In this document: piece after piece, positions 12,901 to 23,286 of the stretch
Position numbering within the stretch: the first letter of the stretch is position 1
Layout of the letters: every line of letters begins with the position of its first letter
Notes under the pieces: model-generated
What the model saw: only the letters and a program-made list of their open reading frames with translations
Database searches by the model: none
What the model was told of the DNA's origin: nothing
Program-made: the position numbers and the translations under genes
Source: Diphasiastrum complanatum
Taxonomy: Eukaryota; Streptophyta; Lycopodiopsida; Lycopodiales; Lycopodiaceae
NCBI GenBank assembly: GCA_029204225.1
Contig: MU832158.1
Location: forward strand, 20,377-84,376
Reading direction: 5' to 3'
DNA: 64,000 nt

Positions 12901-15900
12901 CGTAAAACTTAGCGCGCTTACCATGGGCATTCGACTCAGGGCATATGCTACCACATTTTAGTGCCCTTTCCAATACCTTAGTTGATAGTCAAACTCCTGA
13001 GTTGTTCGGCCCAGCAAGCTTTTCTTCCTTTCAAGTCACTTTGGGAGGAAAGCCACTTGATACTTTCTTGATCAAACACGATCTCAAACTTAGCTCCATA
13101 GAGGTAGTGCCTCCATTTCTTAAGAGCATAGATTATTGCGAACAACTCCTTCTCATAAGTGGAATAATTCAACTGGTGTTTATCCAGTTTCTTACTCTCA
13201 AACGCGACTGGACGGTCGTGTTGAGTAAGAACAGCACCGATTGCCTGATCACTGGCATCGGTCTCTACTATGAATGCTTCATTTGGATCCACTAAACTTA
13301 AGACAGGAGCAGTTGCAATTGCAGCCTTTAGATTTTCAAAGCTCGCTTGTTGTTTAGGCCCCCAACTAAAGTATTTGCCCTTACTCTTGAGTAGGTATGT
13401 CAAAAGAGCAGTCAAGAGGGCATACTGATGGATAAACCTCCTGTAAAAACCCGCCAATCCGAGGAAGATCTGCAGCTCTTCCAACGAAGTGGGTGCTGGC
13501 CACCGCATAATTGCGGCTACCTTTTCAGGATCCATCCTGATCCCCTCAGCGGAGATAATATGTCCGAGGTAGTGAATCTCTTCCTTGAAGAACTCACATT
13601 TTGATTCCTTTGCAAACAAGGAATTTTCTCTCAGGACCTGGAACACTTGGCGTAAGTGTTCAAAATGCTCTTCTTTAGTACGACTAAAGACCAGGATATC
13701 ATCAAGGTAGCTTAATACGAACTTGCCCAAAAGATGTCTGAACACGTTGTTCATCAACCTCATAAATGTTGCTGGGGCATTGGCTAATCCAAAGGGGAGA
13801 ACCAAAAACTCGTAATGACCATTCCGTGAACGAAAAGACGTTAACAGGACGTCATCTTCTTTAATACGTACATGATGATATCCAGACCTAAGATCGATCT
13901 TAGTAAAATACTTTGCCCCCTTGAGTTGATCAAAGATCTCATCAATCCTGGGCAAAGGGTACTTATCCTTAATTGTGAGTTTATTTAAGGCCCTATAGTC
14001 TATGCACATACGCATGGACCCATCTTTTTTCTTAACCAACAAAATGGGCGCAGCCCATGGTGACTTACTAGGGCGTATAAACCCTTTAGCTAAATACTCT
14101 TGCAGCTGCCGCTCTACCTCTAGGTGTTCCGCATGGCTCAACCTATAAGGAGGCTTACTAACAGGTTTAGTCCCGGGTATTAGTTCTATGGGATGATCTA
14201 CCCCTCTTCTCGGGGGTAAGCTGGATGGTAAATCGCTAGGAAAGACGTCTTTAAAATCATTTAAAATAGTTTGCAAACTCACATCTCTCTCTTTTCTCTC
14301 AACAGAAGAAACACATTTCTTTGGTTATGGAAAAGATAAACTAAGAAAACAAAGAAATACCTTTTCAATTTTTCGTTTCCATACGAGCCGCTTCAACTGC
14401 ACAGAAGAAACAACTGGCGAAGCGGCACACTTGCATTTCCAACCAACTTAATTTTTTGACCTCTATGAACAAACTCCAAAGTGTTATCAACATAACTACG
14501 CACAAGACCACCAGTAGTTTCTAACATAAACAACCATTCACGACCAAGTATTACATCTGCCAAGGCCAAGCTCATCACTTGAAAGTCTAAAGTATCTTGA
14601 TAGTCTTGGATTTGTATGGGAACTTGTGGAACAAAAGTATCATAAATATCTTTACGCTGACCATCAGCAAGTGTAACTACGTATTGATGATCACTTGGTG
14701 TTTGCTCTAACTTCAACTTCTTCACCAAAGAATGGTTTAGAAAGTTGTGGGTTGCCCCATCGTCCACCATTATCTGAACTTTCTGGCCATTAATACTTCC
14801 TAACAATCGGAAAATAGTATGAGGTCCGACTGCAGGTTGCCAAATGATAGCAGTAACTGAACAGGTATGTGCCCATTTATATGAGACACGTGAACAGACT
14901 TTACCTTGAGGGACTGTCCCAAAGGCAAAACTTGGACAGTGTGAACTTGCTTCTCCGGTTTCTTAAAAGGACCATTTTGGTTTTTACCGGGAGTTTCGTC
15001 AGTGTTCCCTTTATGTTGTACTTTAGGACACTGACTCTTGTTATGACCTTTTCCCATACAAATAAAGCACAAGTGCTCCCTCTTGGCTCTTTCGATGTCA
15101 CTTCTCGACAATCTATATCTCTTTTTGTTCGAAGAATTAGATGTTGGAATTTTTCTCTTCTCTCCATGCTTGGAGCACTCAGGTCGGGTATCTTCTACTA
15201 CTCTTTTACCTTTTGGGCGAACTATGTCAGCATAGGTCTGAGCTAGTGTGGTAGCAGTTTCCAATGTTTTAGGCTTTAAAAGGCCGAAGATATTTTTGGT
15301 ATTCGGCTTGCAAACCCCGAATGAATCCCCTTACCTGATTATAATCATCTAAGTCAGATAATTTCATGGTAGCATCCCGATAACTGGCGATATATTGGGT
15401 GAGAGGATGGTTTCCCATAGAACAGGTTTCCCAATCTTCCCAGTTTCTATCGGTTTCATTTTCAGGTAGGAAATTTTTCTTAAACATATCCTGAAATCTT
15501 TGGTTCGGAACCACCTTCCCGTAGGCTTTTCCCGTCAGGGAGATGCTCGCCTCTAAAGGTCGATCCTCATCAGGAGTTCCTTTTAATCGAAAAGCATCAT
15601 CATGCTTAACGAGAAAGGCAACAACCGAATCTCGGTTACGGTCTTTTTCTTCTCCACCAAAGGTGGGAAGGCGTAAATCTTTAGGTACTACCTTATGGGG
15701 TGATGGTGGGACAGATAAATTACTACCGTGGATAGTAGGATTCACTCGATACTGTGCTAAAACAACTTGTTTTAAAGCATTAAGACTTGAAACATTATCA
15801 TGCACTAGTCTTTCAAGTCACAAAAGCCTTTCATTAGTCTCTTGCTGGGTATTGGCTTGTTCCTCAACAGACTCTTCTAATTTTTTAAGATGATCATAAG

Positions 15901-18900
15901 TTTCTACTACCACTGCCTAAACTCAAAAATATTTAATGGTATTTTTTCATTTTCATCTCCCTCATTCATGTCCACATCCTGCATGTCATCATGCAAGGAG
16001 GCATTTTGAGAGGGTTCTTGAGTAGGCGGTAAAAGAGGAACTGACTGGCTCTTTTCTACAGTAGAAGTTCCACGAGGTAGACTAGACATGACTATATCTT
16101 CAAGTTCGTCTACAGGAGTATGACTCATGTCTACAAAATTAAGCATGCGTAATAGAATAGAGATAACAGTGTTTAATTGCCCAAAAATTGACTTACTAGC
16201 ACATGCAAGGAGTGTAAAGCTTCATGCACTGACATGCAAAACAAAAACAAGAGAGAGAAAACTTCTCTGGTTTGGAAATGCAAGTGATTGGGCGGTCTCA
16301 GCATGCAACTGTGATCTGGCAATTTCCGCCGTTTTTCTAAATAAATCAGAAATGTTGGCCAAACTTCGGATGATCACCCTAACCGTTTTTGACCACCTAC
16401 TGCTGTGAGATTTGTTTCTAGGTTGGCATGGGTGAGACCATTGTGGAGGAGGATGCAACAAAGACCTACCTCTTCAAAAGTGTCGATGATATGCCATGCT
16501 TTTACACCATTGAGGAGGGTGACTATAGGGAAAAGGTCCTACACACTATGCATTGCTGATATTCCCTACAAATTTCAAATGAAAAATCATTAAATGAAGA
16601 TTCTCCATTTAAATTCATTGAAATCCACAGTGTCATGTATGGTTTTCTCGAGGTTACAACCTCTTCTATTTAAAAGGTTGTTGTTTTCATTCAAGTTGGC
16701 AATCAAAGTTTTGACTTTCTGCAATGCAAGAATAGGGAATGTTGTGTGGTAACTTTTTGTTAAATTTTCTGAATTTTGGACCATGAATAGATCTACAATC
16801 GATCACCAAGAGGTGTTGGATGCTAGTTAGATTGATCATCCACAAATCTAATGATTAGATCTTGATCTAGATGAAAAATATGCCTTAACTAGCAAGAAAA
16901 ACATGTAAATTGATCAATATAGTTGATGAGCGGCCTCACACGTGTGAAAACATGTCACTGTACGAACAATATATAGAGAGTGAAGTACATTACCTATGGA
17001 TACCATTCAATGCATAAAATCACAACACAAATGGTAGAAACAACATGGATTTGCCTCAAAATCAAGATCTCTCATCAAATTTGATATTCACAATGACGAT
17101 CTATATATAGATCATGTATATTTAGACTTGATATGCCGACTCAGTAGGCCTGGCACATGTGGGAAATGCCACATCACTTCAGATCCACCAATCAATGCTA
17201 GATAAGCACCCATCTCTTTGATTCCTAGATTGATGCCCACCATGATTTTCCTTGATTTGAGGTGATTTCCCTAGCTTTTAGGAACTTACAAAATAAACTC
17301 CTATGATAATCTACTGATATTTTCCAGATATGTACCCATGTGGGAACAGCCTCTCACACGTGAGAACCCTCCATTATTCACATGGATATGCATGATAGAC
17401 CAACAATAGAGTGCCAAATGGCAATTTTCAACTTGAATAGCTTTTCACTAGTTCACACATGTGTCAATCTAGAATTTTTCTATCTAACTAAAAATAAATG
17501 CATCTAGGCCTAACATCCACATGAGGGAACAGGCTCCACATGTGTGGGGTCGAAAATTCCTCTAACAAGAGTTACATTGGGTCGGAGAAGGCTTGGGTCA
17601 GAAAAATCCGATCCTGGATTTTTCGACCTTCTGCTCAGAAATTCGAGCCTTCCCTTTTCCTGATTTTGTATAGCTTTCAGGATGCTCATTAATGAATGGA
17701 TCATCGAATTCCAACACCAACTCTGTCCTAGTACATTCATTTGAGACTTTGGTAGGCAGATCATCATTTAGGACAAGTACCTGTAATTTTTTATCATTCT
17801 CCTGCTCGCCCTTTTCCTCAGGATGCTATGTATCCTCTTCATGGAACACCACGTCCCTTGAGATATACACTTCATTTGACTCAGCATGGTATACTCTATA
17901 TATCCTCTGCATACCCAACCAGTATGCACTTCAAGGATCTCTAATCAAGCTTTTTCCTGTTTTCGCCGAGTATCAGAGCAAATGCAGTGCATCCAAACGC
18001 TCTCTTGTAGCTTAGCGATGGCTTTCGCCCATGCCATTCTTCATATGGTGTCTTCCCTTTAAAGGCCTTCGTTGGTGACCTATTAATGGCATGTACTGTC
18101 GTGTTTGCCGCTTCAGCCCACAACAATTTTGGTATTTCCCCATCGTACAACATGCATCCTCCTCCTCCATTATTGTCATGTTCTTTCGCTCTACAACCTT
18201 GTTCTGCTGTGGTGTGTAAGGCACTATAGATTCTCGTTTTATTCCATGAAGGCTACATAAGTCATCAAAGGCATTGCTTCTATATTCCCCTCCCTTATCA
18301 GTCCTCAGTCGTGTGATCTTGAACCCTGTTTGATTTTTTACCTATTGTTTGAATGCTTGAAAGGCTCCAAAGGTCTGACTTTTGGCTTTTAAAAATTCTA
18401 TGAACACCATGCGCGAACAATCATCTATGAATGTGACATAATAATTGGCTCCCCCTATTGATGCTACCTCCATGCGGCCACATAGGTTTGAATGAACCAA
18501 ACTCAACAGCTGCGACTCACGCTTTCCTTCATAATTGGGAAAATACTCTCTGATTTGTTTTCCATACAAGCATGCATCACATCTTGCAATGTCTGAATTG
18601 AAATCAAAATCAAGACCTCTAACAAGCCCTTCTTTAGCCAGTTTTCGTAACCTTGCTAATCCAAGATGCCCTAAACTTCATGTGCCATACATTGTTCTTG
18701 ATGTTTTTTGTGGTGCTAACACAAGCAATGTCTCTCTCTTTTGTGAATCCGTCTAATTTATAGAGCCCTCCCTTTCTATTTCCTATTGATGTGGGATAAC
18801 CATCAATCAATATGCTAGAGTCTCTCTTTTTGAATAGCACTTCTATTCCCATATCAGTTATGCTACTAACTGACGCTACATTCTTTGCAATTTCAGGTAA

Positions 18901-21211
18901 GCATCACTTTTCTATCCTCACTAAGTTGCAGGCAGACTGAACCTATCCCAACAGCAGTGATCACGCCCTTGTTTCCCCTATTACCTCCTGATATGTGACA
19001 AAGAATCCCTTGTTGAATGTCGAGTCCAGGTACCACGATCTATCTTCTTCACTTCTGGCTCCCTTTAGCACACTTGCTACTGGCATGACCTCCACACAGC
19101 TGTCAGACAAAGAGTCACTCGAAGAAGGTTCTTCATTCAGCACTGCCATTAGCCCAATTACCTTCTCGTCTGCTTCCTCCTCAGCCAGATTCGCTTCTGC
19201 TGCCACTCTCTTCTTGACATCTTCCTGGTTCTTGGGACAGTGCCTGACAAAATGTCCTATTTTATCACAGTAGTAGCATCTTATGTCTTTCTTCCTTCTG
19301 TGTGCATCTTTCTTGCGATTCGTATCCTTCCAGCCATAGTTGTTCCCTTGTCCTTCATCTTTCCTTATTTTTGCATTCTTGAATTCATTGACGAACGCGA
19401 CACCCACCTGTTTTCCATTCAGCTGCCTCCTCACGTCATCCTACATCAGTCGGTTGCACACATAATCCACGTGTGTCATCTTGCCCTTCCAGTGTCATTA
19501 CTAATGCATCGTAGTGTTCTGGAAGGCTCCCCAATATCCTGAACACAAGCTGTTTTTCGTCAACCGGTGCTCCCGTTTCCTCCAGTTGTCTCGCCATGGT
19601 TCTGACTTTTTCGAGGTGCAAGCTCATGTTATCCCAGCATCCATCCTCACATTTGCAAGCTGTCTCTGGAGCAATAGAATGTTAACGATCCCTTGTGCTT
19701 CATAGGTGTCCTTCAACTGCTTCCACGCCTCCTTGGAATTCTTTGCATATCACCTTCCCTATTGCATTTTCCCCAAGCGATAAGCATATCGTCAGGTACG
19801 CACGCCTTTCTCTGATCTTCCAAGCTTCCGCTGCAGCTGCGTTGACAGGAAGTCCCTCTCCATCGTAATTGACAGCATCGCTCCCATCTACCACGCCCCA
19901 CAACCCCCTTTCCTCGAGGATTAACCTCATCTTCCAGCTCCAGTTAGCATACTTGGCCCCCTCGAGCTTCTCAAGAACTCGCGAATCAGCTAATGGGCTT
20001 ACTTCAGTCGCCATCCCGACCTTTAAGCAAAAGATAGATTCTTTCCTCCGCTTCCTCGACGTTTCGAGATCCCTCGTCCTCTCTAACTCCTCCTTGAACG
20101 TACGTGTCCCTTTCAGGTAATTATACCGCTTCGTGATGTACACTTGTTTTGCTATGATAAACGAATCTTGTGTTTAATTCTCTTATGATTGATTGTGTTC
20201 CACTGCGTGTCAGTATATTGCTTGGTTAGATTATTCTATTGACACAGGTACCAGACTGATAATATCCTTCAGAAGACATAATCAGGTGTACGAAAAACCA
20301 GGAGTGATCATGATGATTGAACTCCCCTCATTATATGTGTATATTCCGTATGACAGTGCCCATCAAGAAATGGGTCTATACATTTTGGGTCTATACATTT
20401 CAAGAAGCCCAAAAGTGTGTCATCAGCTTAGCCCAAAAAACAGGGTACATGACCCTTTAAACACTAACTAATTCATGTTCATGTGAGTTTCAACTGTAAA
20501 GTTTACAATAGCAGCAGCATCAGCCATAGCTAGCTAGCGTCTTTGAGATCACTAAAGTGATCACAATTCTTAGAGTAGAGTAGACTACTGAAATCAACAA
20601 AAGCTCCACTAGAATGATGAATGATCGTAGATTAGCTGAGCTCAGGTCTTGCAATGGAGTGAGTGAGTCCATTGCAATCATCAAAGTTGGCTGGGGGCCT
20701 TGAACCAACGACATTAATAGGAGAACAAGCTATTTATAAAAAAACTGGACTGCCAGCTCAATTTTGGGCAAGCAAAACACCAGTCCTCTAAAGAAATAGG
20801 AGTTTGCAGTGCAAGCAGCTTGAGAGAGAAAATACATCCCTCCCTCATACCCTATAGCATTTGAATGAATAGCACAGCCCTATAGTCTCACCTTGTTATT
20901 CCTATGGTCCCACCACTGCGAAGGATCTGAGAAGAACTCCTCCCAGAGCTGTTTTGTCCTCCATGCTCGGACTCCTGCACCACCACAGCCACACAAGAGA
21001 GTAATAAGAAGCAGATGAGACAGAATCTGAGGGGTGTGGGTGTTCAAAGAAATAAGCAACATAAAATTCAAAGCGCTGAACTCTCAGGCTCCTCCTCCCA
21101 GGTGCTTGTTGTCGAACTTTCTGCCACCATTGGAGGACGAAGATGACAAGAAGAAGAAGAAGAAGCGAGAAAAAGAAGAGCAGGAGACGCTGCTGCTGCT
21201 CCTCCTGCCAT
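6692..21211 (-). CDS. OSB-like PDF-motif protein gene, five predicted exons, about 13-kb intron
   Basis: Predicted minus-strand exons: 21211-21082 (ATG, transit-peptide-like start rich in A and [19 protein letters not shown]), 20974-20892, 7903-7744, 7604-7525 and 6913-6692 (stop TGA). Exons 2+3 and 4+5 each build one PDF motif: [20 protein letters not shown] joined to [14 protein letters not shown], and [14 protein letters not shown] to [13 protein letters not shown]. These motifs mark the plant organellar single-stranded-DNA-binding (OSB) family, which acts in mitochondrial and plastid DNA maintenance. Splice signals are mostly good (AAG^GTGAGA, CTG^GTATGT, AAG^GTGTGG; TGCAG, CTCAG, CGCAG, ATGCAG) and all phases agree. 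The donor of exon 1 (AGA^GTTCAG) is weak and may be wrong. No OB-fold was found, unlike classical OSBs, so either an exon is missed or this is a PDF-only member. Intron 2 contains the nested retrotransposons. The last exon may instead splice to the PPR frame. Confidence 0.6.
7525..7604 (-). CDS. Predicted exon 4, first half of second PDF motif
   Basis: 80 nt, phase 1 in and phase 0 out. It encodes the [14 protein letters not shown] part of the motif. It is one codon shorter than its paralogous exon at 20892-20974 and is interrupted at the same position. Confidence 0.65.
7744..7903 (-). CDS. Predicted exon 3, second half of first PDF motif
   Basis: 160 nt, phase 0 in and phase 1 out. It encodes [14 protein letters not shown] followed by [17 protein letters not shown], a close match to the C-terminal half of OSB PDF motifs. 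Its partner half lies 13 kb away at 20892-20974, beyond the retrotransposon block. Confidence 0.7.
7998..8222 (-). repeat. Copia B 3' LTR
   Basis: Matches 20257-20507 over about 200 bp, for example CATCAAGAAATGGGT, AGAAGCCCAAAAGTG, CCCTTTAA and TAAAGTTTACA. The right edge (TTTACA) is the LTR start on the minus strand. The two copies differ at many sites and by indels, so the insertion is old. The left edge is approximate, and no clean target-site duplication is visible. Confidence 0.75.
8223..9780 (-). mobile_element. Copia B: reverse transcriptase/RNase H half, decayed
   Basis: Minus-strand RT pieces: the start at 9491-9760 ([23 protein letters not shown]), the middle at 9000-9359 ([25 protein letters not shown]), and an RNase H-type region at 8400-9000 broken by many stops. 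Together with the gag-integrase half at 17510-20143 this makes one copia element in the big intron of the PDF-motif gene, split by 9790-17500. It is non-functional. Confidence 0.8.
9298..9401 (-). repeat. Short tandem duplication in copia B RT
   Basis: ATAGATGGCTTTGTTCA followed by CTTGCACACGAG and CCATTTCCAATC occurs twice in a row, the second copy with an 18-bp deletion. It disrupts the RT frame at the [11 protein letters not shown] motif. Confidence 0.75.
9796..11219 (-). mobile_element. Second copia fragment: gag, protease, pre-integrase
   Basis: Minus strand: a UBN2-type gag piece at 10860-11215 ([29 protein letters not shown]), a degenerate zinc-knuckle region near 10540-10570, a protease region at 9998-10354 ([24 protein letters not shown]) and a pre-integrase domain at 9796-10000 (LRLGHLN). 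It ends abruptly at about 9790 where copia B RT resumes. It belongs to a copia family different from B. The right edge abuts the gypsy LTR. Confidence 0.75.
11220..11562 (-). repeat. Gypsy chromovirus 3' LTR (left edge approximate)
   Basis: On the minus strand the polypurine tract AGGGGGAGGAGA (11563-11574) is followed by TGTTATGGCC, the LTR start at 11562. GC content is clearly higher than in the surroundings. The left edge is guessed from where copia gag homology begins. No second copy of this LTR was seen in the window. Confidence 0.6.
11607..12272 (-). pseudogene. Gypsy integrase C-terminus with chromodomain
   Basis: Frame with [18 protein letters not shown] (integrase), the [19 protein letters not shown] module, [11 protein letters not shown] and a chromodomain tail ([18 protein letters not shown]). 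It overlaps the upstream integrase frame by 61 bp in another phase, which indicates a frameshift in the original polyprotein. Confidence 0.85.
12212..12778 (-). pseudogene. Gypsy integrase core
   Basis: H2C2-type end ([10 protein letters not shown]), then [21 protein letters not shown] and [12 protein letters not shown] with the DDE acidic residues, and [13 protein letters not shown]. The zinc-binding N-terminus lies in the gap to 12960, broken by stops. The frame shifts out at about 12240-12300. Confidence 0.85.
12978..14282 (-). CDS. Gypsy reverse transcriptase-RNase H, open frame
   Basis: 434-codon frame. RT motifs in order: the [20 protein letters not shown] block, [25 protein letters not shown] and YLDDILVFS (catalytic DD). 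The RNase H domain begins with [16 protein letters not shown] and includes [10 protein letters not shown] and YDQ..-like DQESIKWL. It makes DNA from the element RNA and removes the template. It starts inside the polyprotein, so the listed start is only the edge of the open frame. Confidence 0.9.
   Translation of the reverse strand: MSLQTILNDFKDVFPSDLPSSLPPRRGVDHPIELIPGTKPVSKPPYRLSHAEHLEVERQLQEYLAKGFIRPSKSPWAAPILLVKKKDGSMRMCIDYRALNKLTIKDKYPLPRIDEIFDQLKGAKYFTKIDLRSGYHHVRIKEDDVLLTSFRSRNGHYEFLVLPFGLANAPATFMRLMNNVFRHLLGKFVLSYLDDILVFSRTKEEHFEHLRQVFQVLRENSLFAKESKCEFFKEEIHYLGHIISAEGIRMDPEKVAAIMRWPAPTSLEELQIFLGLAGFYRRFIHQYALLTALLTYLLKSKGKYFSWGPKQQASFENLKAAIATAPVLSLVDPNEAFIVETDASDQAIGAVLTQHDRPVAFESKKLDKHQLNYSTYEKELFAIIYALKKWRHYLYGAKFEIVFDQESIKWLSSQSDLKGRKACWAEQLRSLTIN
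14393..14806 (-). pseudogene. Gypsy aspartic protease
   Basis: Contains DDGATHNFL in place of the usual D-S/T-G-A, then [18 protein letters not shown], the flap and end pattern of gypsy retropepsins. Two frames away from the RT frame, with a stop-rich gap at 14283-14392. Confidence 0.8.
14800..16146 (-). pseudogene. Gypsy gag with zinc knuckle, split in three frames
   Basis: N-terminal piece at 15907-16146 ([17 protein letters not shown]), capsid-like piece at 15269-15805 ([48 protein letters not shown]) and C-terminal piece at 14800-15264 with the CCHC knuckle [15 protein letters not shown]. Frameshifts near 15265 and 15800-15907 break it. Confidence 0.75.
16437..16556 (+). other. Exon-like small frame of unknown origin
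   Basis: A plus-strand frame of about 40 codons: ATGGGTGAGACC..., with [20 protein letters not shown], ending at a stop after MHC. Just upstream is an acceptor-like TTTGTTTCTAG (16410-16420). The composition looks protein-coding and unlike the neighbouring transposon DNA, but I do not recognise the family. It could be a captured host exon or part of an unrecognised transposon. Confidence 0.3.
16560..17505. other. AT-rich LTR-like stretch, no gene
   Basis: Contains a palindromic TATA region (ATCTATATATAGATC, near 17098-17112) and three CACRTGTG-type words (CTCACACGTGTGAA near 16932, CACATGTGGG near 17155, CTCACACGTGAGAA near 17352), as in copia LTRs elsewhere in the window. Probably an LTR of the second copia fragment. 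The borders cannot be set. Confidence 0.4.
17510..20143 (-). mobile_element. Copia B: gag to integrase half
   Basis: Minus strand: gag at 19700-20143 ([19 protein letters not shown]) and 19436-19627 ([15 protein letters not shown]). The zinc knuckle is [15 protein letters not shown] (near 19260), then the protease region at 18961-19100 (WYLDS with the catalytic region damaged) and pre-integrase near 18650. Integrase at 18342-18569 ([26 protein letters not shown]) continues at 17941-18224 ([45 protein letters not shown]). Several shifts and stops are present. It is the 5' half of the element whose RT half is at 8223-9780. Confidence 0.85.
20257..20507 (-). repeat. Copia B 5' LTR
   Basis: Partner of 7998-8222. 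Its right edge is TTTACA (TGTAAA on the minus strand) and its inner edge is TGATAAT (ATTATCA). A weak primer site (TCTGGTACC) follows on the minus strand in place of the usual TGGTATCAGAGCC. It lies only about 385 bp from the PDF-gene exon 2. Confidence 0.75.
20892..20974 (-). CDS. Predicted exon 2, first half of first PDF motif
   Basis: 83 nt between TGCAG and AAG^GTGAGA, phase 1 in and phase 0 out. It encodes [20 protein letters not shown]. It ends at the same motif position as exon 4, so it is a genuine exon and not a random fragment. Confidence 0.65.
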
Positions 21212-22930
21212 TTCGCCAGCTTGCTATTCTTTGCTGTTGCTTTGGCTTTGCCTTCCTGGCTCAAAATAAACTCATGTGGGCATACTCAGAGTCCCTACAT
21301 CTTGCACGCACTGGCCACCGGAGCTAATTTAAAAAGTTTAATTTTTATTGACCCGACTTTTTAAGTCTACCCGACTTTTTTGCCCATGCATGTGTGATTG
21401 ACAAGTGTTCCTTTGTCCCCTAAGTCTTTTGCAGTTCTTACGACTTATACATATATTTAAAAAAACTAGTAAACCTTTATTTGTGCATGATGCGAATTTG
21501 GATGTGGCACCTAGTAATTTGGATGTTAGTTAGATGTACAAGATCACACTCGAAAGCTTTTGGGTGGTTAATCATTAACATGTGATACAATATGTATCCC
21601 GATAAAAAATCAAATGACGGAGAGCTCAAAATAGTAGTGTGCCCCTAAAATAAGGGGAATGGCGGGATCCCAAAGATGAGGAATTAAAATTTGAGCATGC
21701 CACTAAGATATGAGGCATGGTGGGAGTAAACCGATGAGGACCTAACAAAGCAGAAAGGCCCAAGACAAATTGGAATTTGACATTCAAGATTATGGTAGTA
21801 AGGTTGTTTATTGGACCTAACCTCTTTAGTTAAGTCAATGCACCTAATGTGCAACTTTTGTTGTACTAATGTTGCCTTGCAAACAATTTCTCCCAATATT
21901 TGAAAATACAAATATTGAAATATGAGCTAGTGCGAGTGACTTGATTCTATTCTATGACATCTTTAGAATGTGCTACGCTACGAGAGCTCTTAGAATTTGA
22001 TTGTGTATTTTTCAGATTGCCCGTCAGAATGAAGTTTGCTCATCTATGTTGAAATTCACAAAATTTTAAAGCTCTTCAAATATGTCAGAATGAGCTTTGA
22101 TGTGCAAAACAGGCGTCAAATTCCAACACTAGTGTGGGCCCCAAGTTCAACACTTGTTGAAGCCATTGGTGTTGGAAATTAAGCCCACATTTGCCTCCTT
22201 GGTGAATGACTAATTTCTATTTCATGATTCTTCCTGCATGTTTATTGATCATTGATCTAGGGTCATGTGAAACCAACTTTGGTTCTATGTCTGCTCATCT
22301 GATACCTGCAGGAATCACAAACTTAGACAGCCAATTTATTTGAAGAATGTCTACAACGGGCTTCCGGCTGATCTCCAGCAAAGGGTAACCAATCCTGTCA
22401 TAATTTCAAGTTCAGATGTTAAGTTCAATAATTTGAAGTCATTGAAGACTTGGCCATCTTCAAGGACTTCCATGAAATTAGCATTTAGAACAAGTCTGCA
22501 GAAATACATTACTTTCGCAACAGTATGCAAATATACTCTAAGTGTCGTGACAGTCTGCAGAAATGAACTATGTTTTCAACAGCTTTGGCTTTTTCGCATT
22601 TCCCCAAAATGCGGCACTTTCATAGTTCAAAAGTTTAAACTTGTGCAGTTCAAAAGTTTAACTATTGTTAACACCTTTGGCTTTTTCACATTTTCTCAAA
22701 AAATGCAAAGAGAGAGAAATTTCCGAAGGTCATCTATTTTCATAAGTTAAACTGTTTCAAGGGCACCTTCGGCTTTTTCGCAAAACCCTGAAGAGAGAGA
22801 AAATGTCGAAGGTCATCTATTTTGAACGAGGAACGTTCCCAGCCACTTCCCAAAATTTGCGAAGTGAGAGAAAACCACTTCATGTAAAATGCGAAGTGAG
22901 AGAATTTGTGACGTCCTCATCCGCGTCAAC
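21212..22930. other. Upstream of the PDF-motif gene; no further gene seen
   Basis: Presumed promoter region of the minus-strand PDF gene, then AT-rich sequence. 22617-22905 contains short imperfect repeats (AGTTCAAAAGTTTAA twice; GAGAGAGAAA with CGAAGGTCATCTATTTT twice). The plus-strand frame at 22340-22750 has no recognised family. Confidence 0.35.
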
Positions 22931-23286
22931 GTTCCTGATTTGTTGACCATATATACTATGTATAGTTGTCACAGAAGCCATATACTTCCAAGCACAACGA
23001 CTTTCCTGATTAGGTGACAAGCATTCAATGTACTTAATACATGGATGAAATCTATAAATAGATCGTCCAAGCACAGATTTAGTGGTTGCTCCATCCATGA
23101 GACACATTATTTGAGCATCCCAATTACGTCGTCATTTTGGTTGTAATTGCTATTTGTATTGTGCTTCAGTGTAATATAGCAGTAGCTTGCTTTTATCTGT
23201 GTACAATGTAGATGAATGCATGTTGTGATTGAATGCACTTTCATTGCTGTTTGATCGCTCTTGTTTACTCACTCTGATCAAAACAC
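22931..23286 (+). repeat. Fragment of an unrelated LTR with TATA box
   Basis: Promoter-like segment: CTATAAATAG near 23052 followed by a GAGACACATTATTTGAGC transcript-start-like stretch and a GT-rich region, as in copia U3-R-U5. It runs straight into copia D LTR sequence at 23287 and has no partner copy in the window. Confidence 0.45.

Larger units (their letters stand above)
11563..16403 (-). mobile_element. Ty3/gypsy chromovirus, nearly complete interior, no 5' LTR found
   Basis: Minus-strand interior in the order gag (15269-16146), zinc knuckle ([15 protein letters not shown], 15060-15020), aspartic protease (14393-14806, DDGATHNFL), RT plus RNase H (12978-14282), integrase (12212-12960 and 11900-12272) and a C-terminal chromodomain (11607-11750; [16 protein letters not shown]). 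The RT-RNase H frame is long and open. Gag, protease and integrase are separated by shifts and stops, so the copy is defective. A 5' LTR expected right of 16150 is not recognisable. The chromodomain of this family binds histone marks and targets heterochromatin. It sits inside other copia sequence in the PDF-gene intron. Confidence 0.85.

Noticed and set aside
20902-21264. Minus-strand frame with a leucine-rich membrane-like stretch
   Set aside because: Out of frame with the predicted transit-peptide exon at 21082-21211, which shares the same DNA and links in phase to the PDF exons.
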